Of a DNA stretch of 64,000 nucleotides, positions 22,017-34,164 are shown piece by piece. The first letter of the stretch is position 1, and each line of letters starts with the position of its first letter. The notes beneath the pieces are model-generated. The model was not told the DNA's origin. It saw only the letters and a program-made list of their open reading frames with translations, and made no database searches. The stretch is from Pochonia chlamydosporia 170 (lineage: Eukaryota; Ascomycota; Sordariomycetes; Hypocreales; Clavicipitaceae). The stretch lies in assembly GCF_001653235.2 (NCBI RefSeq), contig NC_035794.1, positions 3,906,001-3,970,000 of the forward strand, in the 5' to 3' direction. The translations under genes were made by a program, and so were the position numbers.

Positions 22017-25000
22017 CTACATCTTGGCCTCGATAGCTGATTTGATCGCTACCAGGCGTTAGTAAGTGCTAACGGTGTTCAGGGAGTAAAACATACCTTC
22101 GCATGTATTTCTGGCATCGCCGAACAGCATCTTCGTATTGGGCATGTAAAACATAGGGTTGGGAACATCAGCTACGATGATTAGCTCTGTCCACCAGTGC
22201 TGGTCCAATGATACTCACCATATCCACTTGCCATGCCTCTCTTCATCACCACGACCTGTTTGCTCTTCCAAGCATGCAACACGGGCATGCCCTCGATGGC
22301 GCTGCCTTTCTCCATAGCGATGGGGTTAACAGTGTCGTTGGCACCAATGACAACAGTCAAGTCGGTGTCTGGGAAGTCGTCATTGATCTCATCCATTTCC
22401 AACACGATGTCATACGGCACACTGGCTTCAGCCAACAAGACGTTACACTGGCCGGGCATTCTACCAGCCACTGGGTGAATGGCAAATCGGACGGTGATGC
22501 CCTTTGAGCGTAGCTGCGAGACGATTGATGAGATAGCGTACTGGGCTTTGGCTACAGCCATGCCGTAGCCAACGACCAAAATAACCGACTCCGAATTTAA
22601 CATTGCATCGGCCAGATCATCTACACTAGTTTGGGTGACCTCACCTTGAGGTTTAAATTCTTGCACTGCCGTCGGCGTCGATAACCCTCCAAACAGCACA
22701 TTTGTGAGAGATCTATTCATTGCCACACACATGATGTATGAGAGAATAGAACCGGATACACCTATGAGTGCTCCAACACTTGTGAGGAGGGGATTGTCCA
22801 ACATGAAGCCTTCAGCGACGAGGGCGAATCCACTGTATGCGTTCAATACAGTGATGACAACGGCTATAAGGGATTAGTACAGTATGCGAGGCTTTGGACC
22901 GGAGATACATACGCATGTCGGCACCACCAATGGCCGCCGTTGTCGTGTACCCTTTGACGAAACTGAGTGCGGTATTTGCAGCAAGAGCGCCAGCTGCAAT
23001 CAATGGGCTTCCTGGTGCCATCGTGATAAAGGCACCCATAGTCGCCACGTTAGTAGCGAGTAGTCCTCCATTAAGAACATGGCGACCCGGAAGAATTGTG
23101 GGTTTGGAAGACATTCTACCCGCAAGCTTCATGAAGGCTACGAGGGAGCCAGTGAATGTAATGCCACCTATACGCGGTTAGGTACTAGTACAGTCGGGGT
23201 CGTCGCAAATTGCAGGTAAATTGAACGTACCAATAAGTACGCCAAGGTACGCGGTAACCATGTGCAAGGTCGAAATGTCGGTAACATCCGCCATTACACT
23301 ACCAATGCTAGTCAAGACAGCAGCCAAGCCAACTACAGAGTGCAGAGCAGCAACGGTCTGAGGAAGATCAGTAGGGGTAATGCGCTTGCCAATCAGCATT
23401 CCTGCAATCTGTCAGTATACATGTCAAGTCGACCAAACGAGGAGACTTGCCAGCCATTGCACCAATCGTAGCAAGTGCGCCAAATTGAGTCAGAACTTCT
23501 GGAGAGAATCCAACTGCAAGCAAGCTTGCTAAAACGCCAGAACCAACACCAAGAATGCCAAGCATGTTGCCCATTCGGGCAGTAGCCTGAGAGGCAAGAC
23601 CAGAGATGGAACCAATACAAAGTACTGAGCTGATGAGGTACCCAGCTTGAACGAGGCCTCCGGCTCCGGTAGATGCGGCGGCAATAAAGCCTCCACCGAA
23701 TAGAGCAGCGGGTACGGCGTAGAGCCAAGGATACTCGGGAGGGTCAGTCGGCCCTGCTTACTGTTAGCATTTTAGTATTCCGTCACCTCATCGACCTAAT
23801 ACCTACGCTTAAACATGTCGAGCATTCTCTTCGTAATGACGAAGCCACCACCAACATTGACAAAAGCCAGCAAGACGCTCAGAGCACCAAATACTTGAGG
23901 GATGGTCTCTGGCAGGTATCCTCCTCCCAGGATAAAGAGGCCACCCACTCCAACCATGCCGGAAATAGCATTAGTGACGCTCATGAGAGGGGAGTGAAGA
24001 GCTGGAGCGACTCCCCAAACCACACGATAACCGATCAAACTAGCCAAACCAAATGTGAAGGCGTTCGACATGAAGAGTGGACCGGTGAACTTGCCCAAGG
24101 CGAGCACACTACCCATACCAGCAGTAACAGTGGCGACTTCCCGAGTCTTCTTCTGCCAAGGAGTGAGCTCTGCAATTTCGACGACAGCCTCAGCAGCAGG
24201 TTTGGCCGCAGGTGGGGGAGGAGCTGGTCGAGGAGCAGGAGGTATGATTTCACCATTTTTGGTAACAATTGAGCCACGGACTACTTCGTCAGAGAGATCG
24301 ATGCCAAATTCCTTATCCTTTGGGGACATTGAGAGCAGGAATTTGGTGATGTTGTTGGAGTAGAGCGTAGACGACTGAGTCGGGAGACGTGATGGCAAAT
24401 CAGTGTAGCCTGTAATTACATTAATGGCAAGAATAGTGACATATTTGTTTCGCCTGCAACTCACCTATAACCTTGACGTCCTTGTACATTGCCAGTTCAC
24501 CCTTCTTGGTAGCCTCGCAGTTACCACCAGCTTCAGCGGCGAGATCCACAATAACACTACCGGGTTTCATGACGTCCAGCATATCGGTTTTGATGAGCTT
24601 CGGGGCTGGCTTGCCAGGAATCAGGGCAGTGGTGATGATTATGTCTACCTCCTTGGCCTGGTCCTTGAAAAGCTTCATCTCGGCATCAATAAATTCTTTG
24701 CTCATTTCCTTGGCATAGCCGCCTGCACCAGAACCGTCTTCTTGAATGTCAACCTCTATGAATTCGGCACCGAGAGACTGCACTTGTTCCCTAGCGGCGG
24801 GTCTGGTATCAAAGCCACGCACAATAGCTCCCATTCGGCGAGCTGTGGCAATTGCACTGAGACCGGCAACACCAGCACCAATAATCAAGACTTTGCAAGG
24901 AGGAATTTTGCCAGCAGCCGTGACTTGACCAGTCAAGAATCTTCCAAAAACATTGGAGGCTTCCAAAACAGCCTTGTAACCGGCAATATTTGCCATACTG

Positions 25001-25841
25001 CTAAGAGCATCAAAAACCTGTGCACGAGAAATACGGGGAATCATGTCCATTGCAAAGATTGTTGCCTTGCGATCCGCAATCTTTTTGACCAGATCTTGAT
25101 TTTGAGCCGGCTGGAGAAAGGAAATTACCGTTTGCTTCTCCTTGATAGATTCAATCTCGTCGGTTGACGGGCTGCGCACCTTGAGTACGACGTCGGATGC
25201 AGACCAGACAGCCTGTGGACCGTCAACCATGGTAGCACCAGCCTTTTCGTAGGCATCGTCAAGAAACTCGGCCTGTGAACCGGCACCACGCTCGACAATG
25301 ACCTTTCCGAAACCCTTCTTGAGCAAGAGGGCAACATTAGTTGGAGTCAAGGCAACCCGGCGCTCACCAGGGTAGATTTCCCTGGGCACACCGACTGTAA
25401 GCTGGCTATATGGTGTTGTTGGAGGCACCACGACAGTAGAATAATGCTGAGTCCCAGAAACTGGGGGAGGGCTCGATACGACAGAGGCATGGCGAACCAG
25501 CGCCAAGGACTTGCTGGTCACAGACGGAACCAAAGATGACTGTTTGGCCTGTCCGAGGGTATTGTGCCACTGGCGACGCGGGCAAAGCAATGGACGAACA
25601 TCTGCCCCTCCGAGATCGGTCGAGTCAGCCAAATTGTGGTCAATGGAGCTCGGGAGTGACAAATGATATTCAAACCTGGTAGCTATGTACCCGGAATTGG
25701 AGCAAAAGACTCATAAAATGCAGGCAAAGAGAAGACAAGCTAACCTTTGAATCGGAGGTGGTTTCGCGTCAAGCGAGCGGTGGTAGAGGAGGAAAAGCAA
25801 AGCTCAGACGAGAGCGGGCGGAACAGGTTCGACGCCATCAT
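22017..25841 (-). CDS. Mitochondrial NAD(P) transhydrogenase (single-chain, proton-translocating)
   Basis: Nine exons (25841-25745, 25682-24465, 24409-23807, 23753-23451, 23401-23231, 23167-22913, 22863-22219, 22171-22097, 22048-22017) keep one frame for about 1132 residues. The Ser/Arg-rich leader suits mitochondrial import. Domain I has [18 protein letters not shown] and the NAD fold [13 protein letters not shown]. Domain II is a chain of membrane segments. Domain III includes [25 protein letters not shown] and [20 protein letters not shown]. The enzyme passes hydride from NADH to NADP+ driven by the proton gradient across the inner membrane, supplying matrix NADPH. For the first intron the acceptor CATAG at 25683 was chosen over a nearer CAG because it alone keeps the frame. 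The fourth intron uses a GC donor. Confidence 0.95.
23402..23450 (-). other. GC-AG intron in the transhydrogenase gene
   Basis: The donor reads GCAAGT after ATGGCTG and the acceptor is TTGCAG, giving a 49-bp intron with a CTGAC branch-like site. Removing it restores the reading frame between GAMAG and GMLIGKR. GC donors form a small minority of fungal introns. Confidence 0.8.
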
Positions 25842-28069
25842 GACAACACAATCATCTGGCAATTGGCGTCATGGAAGTCGCGTTGCGCAGGTTCAATCTC
25901 GAGAAACGGCGCGTTCGGATATGGTGAAGTCACGGCAGGGAAAGTTATGTCACGAGGGCAAAGCCGAGGATGTAAACGCACAAAGCATAGCCGAGATGAG
26001 AGAAGAGGTGCAATCAAAAATTCACAAGGGCATTTGCAAACAACAACACAGCTTGCAAAGTCCGTTGAGGGACGATTGATACGCTCTCGATCGCGACCAC
26101 GATGCAAAGACGAAAGGATAAAGGCCGCGGAAGAGGGGTTGACGTGTAAAATGGTGTACGAGAGGTTGGAGAACAAAAAATACGCCAAGTACAATGACGC
26201 GCAGCCTTGGTGGTGTCTGCCACTGTCTGGTCTGGTGAGACTCCGGCTAGTCTACAGCTGCATGAGGGGTCTGGTCAGTTGGAGCACTGGAGGAAGGAGC
26301 GGCGTGTTGGCGCCTGCCACGGTAGGAACAGTGCTGAAACAGGTACCAGACTACTTTGTAGCCACGAGCTTGGCTCCAGGCTTGGATGGTAGCAATTGGA
26401 CATCTGCATCAATGCCAACACGACAGTTACAATAGCACGCCGCCTGTGCCGTATTCCAATCGCCAATAGATCCCTGCCGCCATACATTTGGCCTCCCCTC
26501 CAGTACAAAGTTGCTTGCATTCAAGCGCATCTGAGTGGTGTCAAATATCCGGCACCTAACCCAACAGTACCTAGCACAGATGTAACTTGAGACTGGAGGT
26601 GACTGCCCAGGTGAGTCGGTCCATGTTCATGGAAGGTGCGGGGGTTCCAGGGGTCACCAAGGGTGGTCTGCTGGGAGAGTGGGGGCGCCAGCCTGCACCA
26701 GCCCAGCATTGGACCATCCTCAGAACTTAGTCCACTTCAAACCTGGGGAAGACAACATCGACCTGACGCTTGACCACAACCGCATCAACAAGCCATCCCG
26801 CATGCTCGGCGTGTCTTCCATGCATCCATTCTGAGTGACCCCCAGGTCACTCGACACCATTCTTGCACGTAAATGCATGCGGGGATGCGGCGCTATGTCG
26901 GACCAAGAACTCGGCTCCGTGCGGAGAACGAATTCTCCTCATCCTGACGCCGACACCCAGTATTGGGTTTTGGGGAATTGAGGAATTGGATAATGCCAAT
27001 GACATATCCTTGTCTTGTCGTAAGGCAATCCATTTTGTTCCCGCCCGCCGTTCGCTAACAAGGGCTGCCTCATTCAGATGGACAGAGAGACATGAATTAG
27101 CCACGCGATATCAAAGGTTCCGCGTTAACATGCACTACAATACACTTCTGCAACAACACTCCAATGGCACACAGCCATGACAGAGCCTACGCTGAGCTCA
27201 AAGTTTTATATCTCAGCTACTATTACCAAAGTCGTGATGAAGATCTCAGACGTGCAAAAAAGTCTGGTTGGCTTGCCTTGCTGAAGAACCAACTGGCCTA
27301 GTGGAAACCGGCAAGCCTCATATTAGAGCCTTGGAGACCCGTCGCACTTGGTGGAAGAAGTGAAGAACCGTTTGACTTCCACGTCGGCGCATTCTATTGT
27401 TGTATTTTGTGATAATGGCTTCCCATGGAGTCTGGCCTCCAACCCCCAATCATCGACCATCCGAAAGCCATCGATTGCTGGGTTGTGTCGGTCAATAACT
27501 GCCCTGCCAGAAATCAACAGTGACTGGACTGAGCAGTTCTGGGAGGGACATATTGTTCCTGTGCGAATATTTTGATTGAGTCGAATTGTAAAGCCCAGCA
27601 ACTCAAGTGCCGCCCATTCCGTCAGAATTGAAGACAGCTCCGTGGTAGCTTGGTATGCTGGGACGCTGGGAAAATGAAGTCGCTGGACCAAGCAGCAGCT
27701 ACCAGTAACTATTTCACGTGAACTGCATAGTACATACCCTCACATGGTACGATGTGTGTATCAAACACATCTGCGCCTCGGGAGTTCGGACAACGAATTA
27801 CATCTGGCTGCCACAGGATTACATCGCGTGAACCGCATAGATTCGTGGCCCATATACAGTAGCACCATTTTTCACAAAAGGACCAGACGTCAACGGATTC
27901 ATGTTGGTGCCGTCAGGCGCGACGCACATTGGGCAACAGTGTTGGCTTTTGCCCTACCTGACTGCTTTGATACAGCGAATCAAGTGACGGTTCGACAGTA
28001 TCCCCCGCACGTTTACTAAAAACTTTCCATGCCTGACAGTTATCGTAGTTACTATACCGGGATACAACA
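25842..28069. other. Intergenic region upstream of transhydrogenase and BTB gene
   Basis: About 2.2 kb. A long open frame on the plus strand (25758-26435) runs antisense over the first transhydrogenase exon but has a low-complexity Arg/Gly composition and no domain. A minus-strand frame (27323-27691) has no ATG. No gene can be supported. Confidence 0.5.
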
Positions 28070-30890
28070 ATGCCTCAGTCATTGGAGAGGGTACATCCAG
28101 AAGGCGACATCTTTCTTGTTTTGTCAAAGTCTCCAGAATATGAATACGAATCATTCGCACCCTGGAACGCACAATCGGCAGGCGAGGAATCGAAATCCAG
28201 GTACACAGGCAATACAGACAGCCAGGATTCTGCCATTTCAAGCCCACATTCGACAACGAACGATGAAAAACAAGACACTACAGCATATACCAAAGATGGT
28301 GGTAGCAAAGCCGAAGAATGTCTGAAGGATATGCTAGCCACCTCTCGCAGCGAGGCAAACGAGCCCAACTTAAGCGACTCGCAAGACTTCTACTTCCAAG
28401 TTTCATCAAAACATCTAGAGCACGCGTCTGACGTATTCAAGGCATGGCTTAAATCGCCTCTTGGGGAGACACAATTTCACGACGGACGACGAAAGCACAG
28501 TCTCCCATTTGGTGATCCAAAGGCGCTTTTAATATTGATGAACGTGATCCATGGGAACAATTCCAAAATACCTAGGTCAATTGACTTGGAGCTTCTAGCG
28601 ATGATAGCAGTCTTGGTGGACTATTTCAACTGTTCAGAGGCTGTGGAACTAGCTGTCGACCTCTGGATCGATCACCTCCGACACGAGCTGCCAGCTGCAC
28701 ACAACAGGGAACTTGTGTTATGGATACTTATTTTTGACAAATTTAGTCGGGAGAAGCTACTCGAGAAAGCTCATGAGGTATTCTCTGCAAGTAGCACAGG
28801 GTATTTTGACGCACTAGGACTCCCCATATCCGAGGCTGTCATCAGTAGGTAATCCTGTACTAGGAGCGTTCCAAACTCGGAGCTAATGCCAATTGTCAGA
28901 CCGCATGAATTGTGGAAGAGATAAAAAGATATCCCCTATCATTAAAACTCTTCTCAAGCTTGCTACCAGACTTCAGATGGGGCAAAGCAGATGCACCTTA
29001 GCATGTGAGTCAATGCTCCTGGGATCGCTGCTAAAGCACATGGGACCACTCTGCCTTTTGTCACCTGGGCCAGTACACCCATATCTAGGCCACAGTTACA
29101 AACAAATAGCAGAGGCATTCTCTCTTTTTGAGTCCCCAACTTGGTTTTGCGAGGTTTCACGGCAGTCATCACCAGAAGAGTCCGATTGTAAGATCAGCGG
29201 TCCCGATAATGGTCAAATCGAGGGTTGCAAGAGGCATAGGGCCCATTCGTGTTCTTCGGATCATGACTGGATAAATTCGATTCTTTTGAAGGTAAAGAGG
29301 GGCGTAGGGCCTTTCCCATTCTCGCTCGAGGTACAAAACCTGGCGGCCGACCGCCGGAAGAAAGGAAGAACGAGTTGTCTCCGAAAGCCTGATGCTGACC
29401 TCACGCACAAAACGCCAAGATGTTCCTTCTTTATGGAAACCGCACATTTTGTCAGCTTGGAAGACAATTATAGCGTTATACCATCGCTTCGGCCCGGTAA
29501 CAAATTGTGCTGGGGCTCTAAGCAAGATGAAGTCCTTAACAGACTGCTCTGTAGAGACGTTTTGGCTGGTCAAGCAGAAGCGGAGCTCTCTGAATGGGAC
29601 ATTCGCAGTCTCTGTAATGTGACACGGAAGGTTTTATTGTCCCAACCAACCATGTTGCCTCTTACTGGCCCAATCAAGGTATCCTTTGGACGAGCGCCGT
29701 CTGCCGAAATCGACTAACAGATTTTTCAGATTATAGGAGACATATGCGGCCAGTATCACCCTTTATTGAGAATCTTGGATGATGTTGGTGTTCCGACATA
29801 TAACAACTTTCTCTGCCTTGGCAACTATATTGGCAATACAGATCTGAGTATAGAAACGTTGTGTCTCTTATTTGCCTTGAAGATTAAATTCCCAAAGAAC
29901 TTTTTTCTTCTCCGCGGTAAAAACGAGTCCAAGCACGAGAGCCGTAAACTTGGCTTCAAGTCTCTTTGTGCTGCGCGATATACTTCTGGTCTGTGGAAAA
30001 CAGTACTTGATTGTTTTAATTGTCTTCCTTTGGCAGCCACTGTTAATGACAGTGTATTCTGCGTAAGTGGTGGAATTTGTAAAACAATAAGTTGCCTAGA
30101 CGAGATAACGCAGATCAAGCGCCCTATAGAAGTAAGTCTCTTCTATGTAATATGAAATCCAAGCTAACGGGATTTCGGTCGGAAGATGCCTCGGCATGGA
30201 TTAGTTTTTGACCTACTTAATTCCCGTCCAGACAGTGGCAATACCAGTTCGGATGAAGCATATTCATCAAGCTCTGGGTCAGATTACTCCTTTCCGGATG
30301 ACTTCGGCGCAGACTATTGATCGGATTCTAGTGATTCCATTGTCACCGGGCATATATTTCGAGGAAGACGCCGCATTAACCGGAAAACCGTTCACCCAAA
30401 GTTTGATTCCGATGACTTGACCAAATTCTTGCAAGATCACAACTTGAAACTAGTGTTCCGCTCCAGTGAGCGCGTAGCAGAAGGGTTCAGGATTTCCCAC
30501 AATGACAAGTTTGTAACTGTCTTTAGTGGAGCCGATTTTGAAAGTGAAGACAAGTCTGCGGTTGTCAATATCAGCGAGAAACTGACCTATGGCTTTGATG
30601 TGAGTGGCGACATATTCCGATGCCATACTATTACGTCTAACCAAGAAAAAGGTCTTGCGACGCCGAGAGCCAGGAGACCAGTCGGATATTTCCGACGAGT
30701 CAGATACATTTTCGGACATGACTTAATACAGAGCGTAATTCGGGTTAGAGGGGATGAAGACGTCGAGGTCGCGCTCGCGGCAGTGGACAGCAAACCTCAC
30801 ATTTGCCAAGTACAAAACACCACATCTAATGTTCTCCTGTGGCAGATGACCAGCATAACCGAAACCTCAGGAGCCAGGTACAAAGAATGA
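28070..30890 (+). CDS. BTB/POZ protein fused to a catalytically degenerate PP1-type phosphatase domain
   Basis: Exons 28070-28844, 28900-29678, 29730-30131 and 30186 onward join in frame; the introns are 51-55 bp, and two have clear CTAAC sites. Residues ~120-330 resemble fungal BTB/POZ proteins (VSSKHLEHASDVFKAWL, LLLGSLLKHMGPLCLLSP, FESPTWFC). After a linker comes a PP1 fold: LSEWDIRSLC, VLLSQPTMLPL, ETLCLLFALKIKFP, NFFLLRG, LWKTVLDCFNCLPLAA. Catalytic motifs are ruined: GDIHG reads GDICG (521-525), GDYVDRG reads GNYIGNT, GNHE reads GKNE (581-584), HGG reads SGG (631-633), and the RAHQ His is Ser. Only the first metal Asp (522) remains. A TGA (30318-30320) interrupts the C-terminal part unless a weak 54-bp intron removes it; with the stop the product is 696 residues. 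It is probably a pseudophosphatase scaffold; BTB could dimerise or recruit Cul3. Both roles are inferred. Confidence 0.75.
30278..30331 (+). other. In-frame TGA or cryptic 54-bp intron in the BTB-PP1 gene
   Basis: The frame carrying the PP1 fold meets TGA at 30318-30320 in an acidic Ser/Asp-rich insert, then continues open to 30890 with recognisable PP1 C-terminal sequence (LTKFLQDHNLKLVFRSSERV). A GTCAGA donor at 30278 and a TCTAG acceptor at 30331 would remove the stop and keep the frame. The donor is non-consensus and no good branch site is seen. Confidence 0.45.
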
Positions 30891-31014
30891 ATTGCAATAC
30901 CGGAGTCCCTCCGAAAGCCCTTGATCAACCCATTCAACTCAGGTTGTAGCTTTTTGAATGCTCTTAGCTGCCACCGACAATTGCCGTGGGAAACCAAACC
31001 CAACACTCCATCAA

Positions 31015-33339
31015 TCACCACGTCTGGCTGTCCCTAGTAATCTCCCCATCAACACACCTCCTCACCCACCCAAACACGACCCTATACCACTCCAGCGAAT
31101 TCTCTGGCCCTTCCACAATATGTCCTTCATCCGAAAACGTCAAGAACCTACTCGGCACCCCGTGCGCCTGCAACGTAGTAAACGCCGCCAAGCCCTCTGT
31201 CATGGGACACCTATAGTCCTTACTGCTATGTACAATAATCGTAGGAGGCGCATTCTTCCAATTCCGTAGCAGTTCTGGCTTCGCCGGATTGAAAGCCTCC
31301 AGACGCGCCATGTTGTCCCACGGATAGGGCGAGGAGCCAAAGCTACTGTCATTGATGACGATGTCGCTCTGGAGTTGGAACGAGGGGATGTTGAAGATGC
31401 CGTCGTGCCAGATGGCGCAGCAGAACTAATCGCTTGTAAGTAGTGTCATTGTCAACTGAAACAGGTACTTTGCAACAAACCTTGTTTATGATGTCGTGAC
31501 CAAAACACCAGCTTATCATGTACCCTGCATAACTCCCTCCCACCAGAACCGCCTTGTTCATATCCAAAAAGGGGATATTCGCTAAATGGGTCATTAATCT
31601 CTGAAGATCGTCGAATGGCTTCCCGCCCCACGAGTCATTCACTCCTAATACACTTGTTACTCACTACGTCAACAAGTATCATCAGAACGTTACCTACGTC
31701 TCGCAAAGTCCACTCCATAGCCAATACTGCCGCTTAAATTCGGTAATATCACCACATAACCCTGCTCAGCCCAAGCCGCAAAATTTGCCTACACCGCGTT
31801 AGTGACCAGTTCATCAGCGTGGTATGCAGTAAAACTCACCGCAACCATCCACGAATCTGTCCATGAAGACACCGGTCCACCATGCGGCCTCACGACAACG
31901 GGATACTTCTTCCGTTCATCAAAATCACTCGGTACAACCATGAATGCATGTACAGACACCTCGTCAGCGCCCGGGAACCAAAACTCTCTCACCATACCGC
32001 CATGTAAGCCGAACTTTTTGCCGCTATTCCTCATGGATACTCCCAAGCTCTGGATCCGTGGCTCTGGAACACCAATGCGCTCCCATTTGCTGCTCTCTAT
32101 GAAAGAAGAGCTAGAAACTATGAGTTCATCCCATGTTCTGGTACGTAGAGGATGAAATGCGCTGACTATTCCGCCGCGGTAGAACGTCTTTGACTGCCGC
32201 TCGTTAAACACGTCAACGTAGTCGAGTTCAGATCTTCCTTGTCGCTCACTCTGTACGATCAATGTCGTAGATGAGCCTGCGAATTCGAACCCCGCGGGTG
32301 GTTCCCTGCCGGTTCGCTTATTATGTGTCTGTCCGCCTAGTGTCTTGGTAACAGTGAGCGTTTCCGTCGGCGCAAAATGGACATGGTTGTTGTAAAGGTC
32401 GCATAATTGCGTGAAGAGGTAGGCGATGACGGCGCCGTCCGGACTAAACCGTATATTGCTTGCGTAGCCTTTAACCTGGAGTGAGGGTGCTATTATTTGT
32501 TGGGGTTTCTGGGATGGCGGTGATGTGAATGACTCCAACGGCACGTAAATTTGAACAGAAACCATTGTTTCCTGAGGGTTTCGACAGGATAAATCCCTTG
32601 CTACAACGGTGATCCCAGCTGATCCAATGTCAAAGTTGTTGGTGCTGCTGTTGCCACCGTACATCCCGAGGGGGCCTTCGAGATTGACATCGTCTAAAAG
32701 TTTGATGAGCTCGCCTGCGAGTTTCCATTTCCCATCTCGGAAGAGCAGCTTGTTGTACCAGAGAGTAAACCTCTCGGACCGGTATAGTTCGTTCCACTAC
32801 AAAGAGAGGAAATAAGCAACTATCGCGACACAGCAAGTGTCATTAAGACTTACGAATCGAATTGCCGGTTTGTCAAATACCCTCACCGTCGACGGCTTGT
32901 CAACAACCGTCTCGTTATAAAGTCTTCCATCAGGCCCAATCAACCCCGTAACTACAAACGCAACTCCATCGTCCACAGCCTTCAACTTCAAGTTCGCCAC
33001 AGGCGCGTCGAATGTAGCGGCCACATAACGCTCTCTGCTAACATTGCTCCCACTGGCAACTACAGCCTGCGTGACGCCCTTATCCCCAGCCTTCAGATAA
33101 ACAATGTGGTCTCGCGTGCCGGGGAGCCAGTGCGCGTCGTGCACGCCCTCTTCGTCGGTAAGCTCTACAGAGGTGTTACTCGAAACGGTCAGCACGCGCA
33201 GCACGGTTGTTGTTCCCTTTCCAATCTCATGCGTGGACTCGGTAAAGAGCACAAGAGTTCCGTCTGAGTTTGGTACGGCAGCACTGCGACGCGGAGCACT
33301 GATCAGTGTCTCGGGGCTTAATTTAACCAGTTGGACCAT
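31015..33339 (-). CDS. S9 family prolyl-oligopeptidase-type peptidase (dipeptidyl peptidase V-like)
   Basis: Five exons (33339-32854, 32796-31840, 31788-31698, 31644-31481, 31425-31015) give about 702 residues. The N-terminal half is a beta-propeller-like region starting LSPETLISAPRRSAAVPNSD, as in fungal dipeptidyl peptidase V relatives. The alpha/beta-hydrolase half has the nucleophile motif GGSYAGYM (Ser about 549), Asp about 636 in HSSKDYRCP, and His about 668 in SDEGHIVEGP. HGGPVSSW matches the oxyanion region. No signal peptide is visible at the chosen ATG, so it may be intracellular, unlike the secreted antigens of the same family. For the third intron the GTAGGT donor, rather than the overlapping GTAACG, keeps the frame. 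Confidence 0.9.
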
Positions 33340-34164
33340 GGCGACACGCGTTCTGCCCAAAGCTGAGCCTTGGTCGGAACCGTATAATGATGGAGGGATT
33401 GTGATTGTGTTGGTGTGTGAAGGTGTTGGTTCAAATGTGCTGACTGCTCAGCCACATGCATGATGGGTAAGATACCCGGTGGTGAGGTTCTTGGATAGTG
33501 TACCCTTTCAACAAGATTAGTCAAAAATGCAATTAGTTATGTGTTACATGTCAATAATTTGGTCAAGAAATACAGTCGCTTATGATACTATACTTGTCAA
33601 CAAGACATGCAGTCGCTTCTATAATGTAAGATTGCGGAGTAATCAATCTACATGAGACATTGTAAAACAATTAAGGTGTGCAGTCTCAAAGTCGCGATGA
33701 AAGTGCTTTGTTGAAATCCAAAAACGGCCTTTGCAACTACGCGTAGGAAGAGTGTAGGCCAGATAACGGCCCAGAGTTTTGGTGAGCAACTCGCATCAAA
33801 ACGCTTCAACCAACACTGACAAATGGCAACGGTGCCTAGTGAATCTTTGACTCGGCGCGTCGAGTAAACATTGTCAGCTCTCTCTATTGTTTGCCATATC
33901 TGCCTTGTAGTTTGCCGGTTCGTTGATTTGACAATCCCAAAACTCACATAAGCTGTGTCTCAACGCTATGGACGTAAGACGGTTATGGCCGTGACAACAG
34001 CCCAACACTGTTTCTACAAGTAAAGGGGCAAAGCATGTCGTGAGAGACGGAAGATAAATTGCACGCGATTTCCACTTACAAAGGCATGCAAAGGTCCGTC
34101 AACGTCAACCTTGGCGAGCTCGACTTCCTTCATCTTCTACTCCAACCGATCAGTTAGAGCTACC
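33340..34164. other. Divergent intergenic region
   Basis: About 825 bp between the start codons of the S9 peptidase and the secreted protein, containing both promoters. No gene is recognised in it. Confidence 0.5.

Noticed and set aside
24424..25167. 247-codon plus-strand frame inside the transhydrogenase gene
   Set aside because: It is the antisense shadow of a confidently identified exon.
25758..26435. 225-codon open frame on the plus strand
   Set aside because: It runs antisense over the first transhydrogenase exon and promoter, is Arg/Gly-rich and low-complexity, and shows no domain.
27323..27691. 122-codon minus-strand frame
   Set aside because: It has no ATG, no recognisable family and no obvious splice partner, although the composition is not clearly random.
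32285..32297. TTCGAAC-type word resembling a tRNA B-box
   Set aside because: It lies inside the S9 peptidase coding exon with no A-box or cloverleaf around it; no tRNA was supported anywhere in the window.
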